A stretch of DNA of 64,000 nucleotides from Alisma plantago-aquatica (lineage: Eukaryota; Streptophyta; Magnoliopsida; Alismatales; Alismataceae): NCBI GenBank assembly GCA_963693085.1, contig OY856409.1, positions 506,839,803 to 506,903,802 on the forward strand, given 5' to 3'. A program made the position numbers and the translations under genes. The notes under the pieces were generated by a model, which was not told where the DNA came from, searched no databases, and saw nothing but the letters and a program-made list of their open reading frames with translations. Within the stretch, counting starts at the first letter, position 1, and each line of letters starts with the position of its first letter. Of the stretch, positions 56,480-64,000 are shown one piece after another.

Positions 56480-58563
56480 ACTCAATTATGAGAAAATGAG
56501 GAAATATTATGAATGTTTAAAGAATGACAATACTCAATGATGTATGTCTTCAAGTACGTGATTTGGAAGGATGATATCATATGAATTCTAAGAGTATGTA
56601 CATTCTTATTATTTCCCTAGTCAACTGTTACTGTGGAAGGTAGATAGACACTAGTAACACATAAGACGAGAGTGTGGATTGGTTGATGACAAAGTCTCAT
56701 TAGTCATGATATGGATGTATCAAACCAAGCACACAAATATGTGTTAGAGAATAGTATATCACATAGACACACCTTGATAGTGACATATGGAAACCATCAT
56801 TGGTGGTCATACTCACATCTCATAGTAAAGGTGGTGATTATGATTCTTAGACCTGAAATCACTGCACTCGTCACGTGTTGTTGGGTATGCTTTGACATCA
56901 TCAAAAGCAATCCTGAAACATGGGTTGTCATAACAATGATGATTGGGTGACTTTGACACATGGGGATAGACTATTAGTGATAGATATGGGATTTACCCCT
57001 CCTACTGGAGTATGATATCTTAGCCACTCGATAAGCAAGACTGAGAAATGCATGCACATGCACATGTGAATCAATATATGATATTGAGGCCACACTATCT
57101 CAGAAAGTCTACTCTTACTTCAAGAAACATGAGATGAACATTGAGAGGATGACGTGTCCATCCCTTGAGTTTACTCAAGATATCATAGACAAAGGAATTT
57201 GTACAATCACTACAACACCTTACATAGATTGTAGGTTGAAGTTGTTATCCAACTTTCTATTCAATTGGGTAGCACTAATGTGTGACTAGGCACCACTCCT
57301 TGCTTGTGATGTCATAAGCTAGTTATGGACATTCACTACCAATGTGGTATGGGACCTATAGGGTCACACACAAAGGGACTCATCTAGAAGAGGAGTTTAT
57401 CTTGAATGATGATTGGATTCATTACTAAACTGTTTAGGTATTCAATTCATACAACAAATCAATTGGTTGGCTGACTAGTCTACCAAACGACCATCTCACT
57501 AATTGATATGTCTATTTGGATAGCCAGACGAGCGCCTCAAGTGTTGAGACGGCAGTTTGGGTGGTCAGGCTAGTCATAGTTCAAATTGGCTAAGTTCTTC
57601 CCTTGAACTGATCAGTCCAATATGATTGAGCCGAATGGCTCATCTCAAACTCACCGGACGATCCTCTAGGTGAGTGAGACAGATGTCTCGCCTAGGTGAG
57701 ATGGCTCAGTTGGTCTGAACAAACATTCTGGATGTTTCCTAAATAGTTTCGATTGCACATTACTTTTGGTGCAAGGAATTAATATATGATATTAATTGGA
57801 ATCAAAATTGCTAATTTTGTATGTGATTGGGAAACTACCAAAAGGATGTTAGGTAGTACGATCGATCATCTCATGTGACCAGATGACCGTCTAGGTCACC
57901 AGACAACCGTCTCATGGTTTGTAGGTTGTGAAATTTCAAGATCTTTCAGTCCCTTCCACTCCCAGGCAGTCCCGTACCGACTGAGAACCCTAACCCTTAC
58001 CTCGCCTATAAAAGGAGGGGTACGTGGGATTCACTGAACACAACACAAAAAACTTAGAATCAGTTCATCAGATAACTGTTGTCTTCTATAGTTGCGGTAA
58101 CCGAGAGAGCCCAGGAGAGAGAAACTGAGAGTTGTTTTGTCATTGTGGGAGAGAAAGTTGGTGACTAGTACACCAATTGGAGGGACAACTCCTTCCTGTC
58201 TATTCTTATTGAACGACATGAGTTCTAGTTGGTCCGTGTGGACTAATATAGAGGGAGGAGTCCTTTGGCTACTGCTAGGAGGACAAATACATCCTACAGT
58301 TCGTGGCAAGACCACAGGAGCACTATAGAAGCTGTCATGTTCATTGTGAAGACTAGGAGTTGCACACCGAGCGTCCAAGAGAAACTAGTTGATAGTTGTA
58401 AAGACGCAAGTTTTGTCACTGGGCTTGCTCCAGGATCAGGTATAGCTAGTTAGTCCATCCTTCGTATTTCATAGTAGTTGATGCGATCTTGATGTTATGG
58501 GAATGTAGATAGATAATTGTTTTTTGTTTCCACTGCTATACTCTGTTCCCATATTTTCCATCA
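56480..58563 (+). mobile_element. 5' LTR of a Copia element (start uncertain)
   Basis: The end is defined by TTTTCCATCA at 58563 directly before a primer site. A TATA box is at 58007-58013. The upstream boundary is not fixed because no second LTR copy is in the window; the 56480 limit is only where the neighbouring gag fragment ends. Confidence 0.55.
58007..58013 (+). promoter_or_regulatory. LTR TATA box
   Basis: TATAAAA in the context CTCGCCTATAAAAGGAGGGG, a classical plant core promoter, about 550 bp upstream of the LTR end. Confidence 0.65.
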
Positions 58564-58564
58564 G

Positions 58565-58577
58565 TTGTATCAGAGCC
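58565..58577 (+). other. Primer binding site of a Copia element
   Basis: TTGTATCAGAGCC: the initiator-Met type site TGGTATCAGAGCC with one changed base. Confidence 0.75.
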
Positions 58578-59778
58578 ATGCCAACCAATTAAGATTTATG
58601 ATAATTGACATGAACAAATTTTTGGTTTAGTCATTTATTTATTGCATACAATGTGAATATTTAAACCGTATCATATGCATATCCGATTAAAGACAACATA
58701 ATCCCAAACTAATATATATATATATATATATTATAATATAATAAAGTACCAATATGATAGTTTTCTTTATCTTGAGACAATGAAGTAGATGATCATTGTC
58801 GAAAGAGACAACCAATTCATGAGAAGTGTCAACCATATGGAGGACCATGGAGAACAAAATGATGGAGCTAGATGACTACCTGGTGGACCCAACCGACCAT
58901 TTGGAAGGAGTCCAAACATTGTTTAGACTGGAGGCCAGAAGAACGTTTGTGATGACCAATTGACTGGCCAAGAGGAGAGATGACCTATTCAAGGGTTCAA
59001 ATGATCTACCAAGATTGGCAAAAACATATCTACACCAACAGAAGGTTCATACATATTATGTGATGATTGATCCAGGTGGTAGTAATTCCTTATGGATATA
59101 AGGAATTACAAGTAGACATGGCTATAACCATCACCTTTTGTTATATATTGCATCTTTACACTGTAGGATATAGCATGTATATGATACATACTATATATAT
59201 GGTGATTGGATACATTATATGTGTATATATATGATATAAACCCCTCAATCAAACATATTAAGTCTAAGATGCTTTCCATTAGAAACACACATGACAAGCG
59301 TGATCAACCAAGTATATATTTGTGCAAACTATGGTGGGTCGTCTATCTTGTGGAAGTGTGATGGTATATCTATAGATTTGCACAAAGCATGGTGCATATC
59401 TATCATGTTGGCGATTAGGTCAGGCTTAACTGGTGACCTGGAGAGCCCAAGCCCAGAAGCATACATATGATTATGGCAAAGAGTTACACATATCGTCTAT
59501 CCAAGAGTTGCATATGATGCAATTGGCATGACTATCTACCTAAATAATCAAGTTTTGGGCGATTGGCAAAAAGCCGACTCATGATTAGACAAAATATAGA
59601 TCTTGGCTCATTATAAAATTAGTCACTGCAGTTTTCCAAATTGATACTTGAGGGTTGTCAATTTCAACAAAATAATGAGAACAATAATTAATTAAAGACC
59701 TAATTATTATCGCCCAAACTTAATCAATCAAATCAAAGTGAGTTTTTGACAAAATTGCAAATTCTTTCATAAAACCAA
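58578..59778 (+). other. Untranslated leader of the decayed Copia element
   Basis: No ORF of note. A TA microsatellite is at 58711-58730. The sequence between primer site and gag is about 1.2 kb, longer than usual, perhaps because of insertions. Confidence 0.4.
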
Positions 59779-60650
59779 AATGGCATCAAATAACAATCTC
59801 TTTTCTCTACGACCGGTCCTTGAGAAGGAAAAACTCATTGGGAACAAATTCCATGACTGGTTCAGTACATTGAGAATCATTCTCACACAGGAGTGCAAGC
59901 TCTATGTCCTATAAATGCTAGAACTAGAGGAACCCCCTCAAAATGCACCAAGGGCTGACAAGGATGCTTACAGGAAGAATACTGAAGACGCTGTGGATGT
60001 CAAATGTCTGATGCTATGCTCACTAAACTATGAGTTGCAGAAGCAGCATGAGAACATGAATGTGACTGAGATGGTCACACATCTCACAAACATGTTCCAA
60101 GATCAGGCAAGTCATGAGAGATATGATGTCTCCAAGGCACTTTTCAAGTACAACATGGCAGAAGGAGATCCAGTAGTTTCTTATGTACTCAAACTCATTG
60201 GGTATGTGGAGAACCTAGCGAGAATGGGATTCCCTTTAGGTCAAGAGTTGGCCAGATGTGATTCTGTAGTCCCTGCGAGAGTCATATAGTCAGTTTGTCA
60301 TGAACTACAAGATGAACAACTTTGACAAGCCATTGATAGAGTTATTGGGCATGTTGAGAACAACTAAGACACAAATGAAGAAACACAAGCCCAAGTCTGT
60401 GATGATGATCAATAAGATGAAGGGGAAGTCTAAATGCAAAGGCAAAGAAAAGAAGGGTTCTGAATCTAGTCAGGAGCCAAAGTCTTCAAATCTAAAAGCA
60501 AAAGGTGGAATGAAGAAAGTAAGAGGCGACTGTCACCATTGTCACCAACCTGGACATTGGAAAAGAAATTGGGCACTCTGGTTAGAGGAAATAAAGAAGA
60601 AGAAGGAAGATACTGAGGCCTCCACTTCAAGTATAAACATTATAAGATAA
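59779..60650 (+). pseudogene. Copia gag
   Basis: The gag starts MASNNNLFSLRPVLEKEKL and meets a stop at 59912. It resumes at 59915-60289 (YELQKQHENMNVTEMVTHLT, QASHERYDVSKALFKYNMAE, VSYVLKLIGYVENLARMGFP), frameshifts near 60270 and continues at 60300-60650 (MNYKMNNFDKPLIELLGMLR, a Lys-rich region, then CHHCHQPGHWKRNW). This is the UBN2-type gag with a CCHC knuckle. In the knuckle the last Cys is replaced by Trp. It is one stop and one frameshift away from an open frame, so it is the best preserved gene in the right third. Confidence 0.85.
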
Positions 60651-61654
60651 ATTTGATTACTTCTTCATATTGATATGTGATACCAAACATAGATCTGACA
60701 TACTTGTTGTGCAGGATCTGACAAGAAGCAAAGGCCTTCAAGGAAGGACAAAGATGGACAATGCAAAGCAAGAGTTGCAGAATCCATAATCTTCATTCAA
60801 ATTTACCTTATACTAATGGACATGTAATAGAGTTAGTAGAACTACTATTTCACCAAGCCAGTAGAATAAAAACATTTACTTAAAATCACCTTGTATGACA
60901 AGGATGATAAATCAATAAAGTATGATTTTGATGTTCTATTTCAAAAATATGATCTTGAATGGCATTAGCCCTAAACATCTTGCGATATTTATCCAAAATG
61001 ATCTGAAGATGAATGTTTATAATATTTTTACCAAAGGATTATAATTGATAACTCAAAACTATCATTAGCATTAGTCATCTCATATGAATATGAGAAATGC
61101 ATGTCTAGAATACATATTGATGTTGATCTAGATTCCCTTTGTTACCAAACCAAGGCAATATGCAAGTCTTATTAATGCACAATATAACATAAAATCCTTC
61201 ACTAGATACAGTGGGAGGATAATCTTTCATTAGACCTCATACATGTGATGCATGAAGATCGTATGAATAAATTCTATAGATAATTGCTCATACCTCATTT
61301 CATTTACCGATAATATGATGATATACACTCAGTAAAGTAGAACATAAATCTTCTGAAGTGTTCAAGGAGATTATAAACGACATAACTTTGATTGAAGTAT
61401 TAAGAAGCATTGACAAGATCAAATGTTGAAATACTTTACATCAATGCCTTGAGCACCTTCAAGAATGAACTGTGATAATGCATCACAAGTCAAATCCATC
61501 TAAACATGATGATGTATCAGAATGAAGGAATTATACCATGATGATTCATGATATATTTATCATTAATCAAGTGTTCTTATATTCTCAAATATTATATACC
61601 AATCACTAAATAATGTACCTTCTAAATGGTTTATTAGACATCATATATGATATG
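60651..61654 (+). other. Heavily decayed Copia interior
   Basis: This should hold protease and integrase core, but I find no reliable motif. Only suggestive scraps exist (for example LDLIHVMHED near 61230). Confidence 0.35.
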
Positions 61655-62050
61655 ATTTGGGAATGTCCCAATATGTCTAAAAGATTGAAACCTACATTGA
61701 GATAGTAGTTTCTTGAAAGGGTTTATCCACAAACCACAATTGTTGAACACTACTTATCTCAATCCAATAACAGAGTGTTTGTTGATTGGATAACTAGATT
61801 ATTAAAGGATCAATGGGAGTAAGAGTGAAACTCAAAATGTTTGAGGTCGAAAATCAAGTACAATGAGAACTAAGAGAATCACAAGTTGTTGTGGAATCTC
61901 AAGTTCATCATATGACATAGAACAAAATAGTTCTAGTAGAACATGTCTAAGAATGGAGGATTGTGAATCCAAAAACTAAGACAAGTTGGTCATAACATGA
62001 TGAGACAACTAATCAACTAGAAGCTATAAAGTACCATGATCTGAGTGATG
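61655..62050 (+). pseudogene. Copia integrase C-terminal remnant
   Basis: The frame ECPNMSKRLKPTL, SQSNNRVFVDWITRLLKDQW, then ESQVVVESQVHH resembles the integrase tail of Copia elements (GCPVYVKRLxxxK..., NKVFVSRxAxFLE...) and the following linker. Stops are frequent. RT, RNase H and 3' LTR are absent before the LINE-D boundary. Confidence 0.5.
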
Positions 62051-62451
62051 GTGTAACAAACTGAATCTCAAATGTACTTGCAATTCCATCCAATTCATAA
62101 TGATATCCTATTTTTCTTATCTATTTGTCCTTAATGTTAATTTTGTGGAAATTGAGGGACTTGGAGTAAGTATGCATGCAAACATAAGGGTTAGTGCACA
62201 ATTACCTAAAGTAATGTGTTGTTAGAAGTTATGTTGCAAAATGTCCATAAAAACGAAATGGTTGTTAAAATAAAATTAGAAATAAAACTTAATGTAAATA
62301 CAAGTAGTAAATAAGTATCATTATGACCCCTCTTTGCCTCTCTCCTCATAAAAAGTGAATTAAGCTTGAAAATGAGGGTATTAACTTAATAACATTCAGT
62401 TTATTTCCAAAAATGTTAATAGAAAATCTATTTCAAATTAACTCAATATTC
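62051..62451. other. No gene recognised
   Basis: AT-rich sequence between the Copia integrase remnant and the LINE-D tail. Confidence 0.5.
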
Positions 62452-62481
62452 TTTTTTTTGAGGTAATAACTATTGAAACTA

Positions 62482-62960
62482 TTAATTCAAGCCCAAACAT
62501 GGCTCAACCCAGTCATCTACAAAGGAAGGAAAGGATGCAGAAAAAGAACAAGGGGCAGGCCAAGCAGTAGCTTCTCGAGCTAGGCGATGAGCTAAGCCGT
62601 TGGCTTGCCGTCTATAGGAAATAAACTGAATGATATTAAAAGAAACTATGGAATTCTGAATGTCTCTGAGGATGGTTCCCAACAGGTATGGACATTCTGT
62701 TCTGGCTTTGATTAAGTTGATGATGGTCTCTGAATCTGACTCTACTATTAGTCTCTCCAGCCCCAGGTGTTATAATTGGTTTAGTCCTTCTCAGATGGCC
62801 CAAGCCTTCACTAACTGTACGTCGTTTAGGGTTAGATGACGTAGCCCCGCCGCCTGGATCACTCTACTGCTGATATCCCACTATACCAGACATACTCCAT
62901 CATGCCCTTGGATGCCAACTGCTGTATCGCAATTCAGTTTGACTTCATTCCATTTTGGTG
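62482..62960 (-). pseudogene. LINE-D RNase H
   Basis: RNase H-like domain at the C-terminus of LINE ORF2. The minus strand reads NEVKLNCDTAVGIQGHDGVC (first Asp present), VQLVKAWAI (the catalytic Glu of the usual AEAxAL helix is Lys), ERLIVESDSETIINLI (third acidic block present) and, at 62482-62682, FISYRRQANGLAHRLAREA. Stops occur near 62885 and 62770. The Glu to Lys change suggests loss of activity. Confidence 0.8.
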
Positions 62961-62969
62961 GTTGCCATA

Positions 62970-63800
62970 CTTGTTATTCTCTTTGTGTTGTAGGTTTAGT
63001 TCCTTTTGACATGGCTTCGCAATGATCTCTGATCAGTGCCAGGTAGGTTCTTTGGATCACTAATGGAGGTTTTAGCTGATTTCCAAAAATGATGTCATTC
63101 ATGCGTGTCCAGACTAACCAAAGAGAGGCAATCATGGTTTCCTCTTCCACCACCTTGGATGAGGCCGTCAGGTTCAAAATGGCTTCCTGTATCCACATTT
63201 GTCCAAAATTTCTTATCTTGTTTTGTGTTTCCATCAGGCTTTCTTTCCACAAATCCCATGCTTGAGGACATCAGAAGAACATATGGCTAGTGTCTTCTTT
63301 CTCACAGTTGTAGATACCACATATACCATCGGGATGACAATGCCTATCAAACAGATGCCGTACTGTGCCTAGTCCTCCTGTCATGCAACGCCATAGGAAG
63401 TGGGCAGCTTTGGGTATGAGGCCCCTTCTCCAGATCTCCCTCCTAGTGCCTGCTTCATCCTGTTCTCCTTGGAGCCGCAGGTTGGTATTGCTTTGCGTAG
63501 CCAGCCAATAAGAAAATCTAACTATAAAGTCCCCTTTTCTGTTTGGTCTCTAGAAGATTATGTCCGCTTGCTGCGATGAGCTCAAGGGCGTAGCAATCAC
63601 TTTGTGTGCTATTTCTTGGGTAAACAGGTTGCTCACCATGTCTTCATTCCACGTTCTTGATTCCGCATTCATCAGTTCATTCACCCACTTCACTGTTGTG
63701 CTTGATATGTTGTACACTTTGTCAATGCTCCCTCCCAGTTGTGGTATCCATGGATCTATCCATATATTGATGTTGGCTCCGTTCCCCACCCTCTATTGTA
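62970..63800 (-). pseudogene. LINE-D zf-RVT domain
   Basis: 63550-63789 has GNGANINIWIDPWIPQLGG and ESRTWNEDMVSNLF. Then come GDFIVRFSYWLA, LIPKAAHFLWRCMTGGLGTV and CHPDGICGIYNCEKEDTSHM; 62974-63252 has QAWDLWKESLMETQNKI and LWLVWTRMNDIIFGN. This is the full zf-RVT arrangement with two or three stops. Upstream, LAKQTWRLFH and PSFTWRSIWNAK (near 63850-63960) belong to the RT C-terminal extension. Confidence 0.85.
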
Positions 63801-64000
63801 ATCCCTCCATGATGATGATTTTTGCATTCCATATACTTCTCCAAGTAAAGCTCGGATAGTGTCCCCTTCTTGCACTTAACACAGACCCCCCTTGGAAAAT
63901 ATTTGGCTTGGAGAACTCAGTAAACAAGTGTGTCTCGTTTATGAAACAACCTCCAAGTTTGCTTTGCTAAAAGAGCTTGGTTGAAGATGTGAATATTTTT

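Larger units (their letters stand above)
62452..64000 (-). mobile_element. LINE-D, 3' end (runs off the window)
   Basis: The T run at 62452-62459 is the A tail of a minus-strand LINE. Going upstream: RNase H (62482-62960), zf-RVT (62970-63800) and the region linking to RT (to 64000). The frames are nearly continuous with only a few stops, so it is younger than LINE-B. RT, endonuclease and ORF1 lie beyond base 64000. Confidence 0.85.

Overview
This window is plant nuclear DNA made almost entirely of nested, decayed retrotransposons. I found no intact host gene, tRNA gene, CRISPR array or bacterial-type operon. The evidence for a plant is: LTR-element primer sites matching the initiator-Met tRNA (TGGTATCAGAGC), plant L1-type LINEs with a zf-RVT plus RNase H tail, a SIRE-like Copia element with an env-like third ORF, and plastid rRNA fragments. 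The sequence is AT-rich and depleted in CpG, as expected of old methylated heterochromatin in a large genome. I cannot name the species.

Left third (1-26552): two copies of one non-coding, LARD-like LTR element. LARD-1 (minus) enters from beyond base 1. LARD-2 (plus, 8316-25006) sits inside the 5' LTR of LARD-1 in opposite orientation, flanked by the 5-bp duplication AATGG. A 6.1-kb L1-type LINE (LINE-A, minus, 9391-15510) sits inside the 5' LTR of LARD-2, flanked by a 13-bp duplication. The LTRs are about 3.4 kb and the internal domain about 3.5 kb; both copies have a primer site and a polypurine tract but no recognisable protein domain.

Middle (26553-29682): older debris. There is a minus-strand Gypsy gag-protease piece (interrupted by LARD-1), a plus-strand Gypsy integrase end head-to-head with it, two fragments of plastid 16S and 23S rRNA genes, and the RT thumb region of a second LINE (LINE-B).

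Centre (29683-40718): an 11-kb SIRE-like Copia element (minus) with 1.45-kb LTRs and the duplication CCATG. A block of about 3.05 kb inside it (31383-34437), holding the end of RNase H and an env-like ORF with an acidic tail, is inverted relative to the rest. It lies inside LINE-B.

40719-51230: the rest of LINE-B (minus), interrupted by a second Copia-type element (about 40974-47721, plus) that keeps LTRs, primer site and a gag stub but no pol.

51231-64000: mostly unannotatable AT-rich sequence with microsatellites, a LINE zf-RVT scrap (plus), a Copia gag/pre-integrase scrap (minus), a decayed Copia element (plus; LTR with TATA box, primer site, gag, integrase tail), and the 3' end of another LINE (LINE-D, minus) that runs off the window.

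The most unusual signals are the inversion inside the SIRE-like element, a CpG-containing stem-loop motif (TCGGTCGA / TCGACCGA) shared by the two Copia elements, the large opposed LARD arms that could fold as hairpin RNA, a tandem duplication of the LARD-2 polypurine-tract/LTR junction, and an 83-bp GC-rich insert with a 17-bp target duplication.
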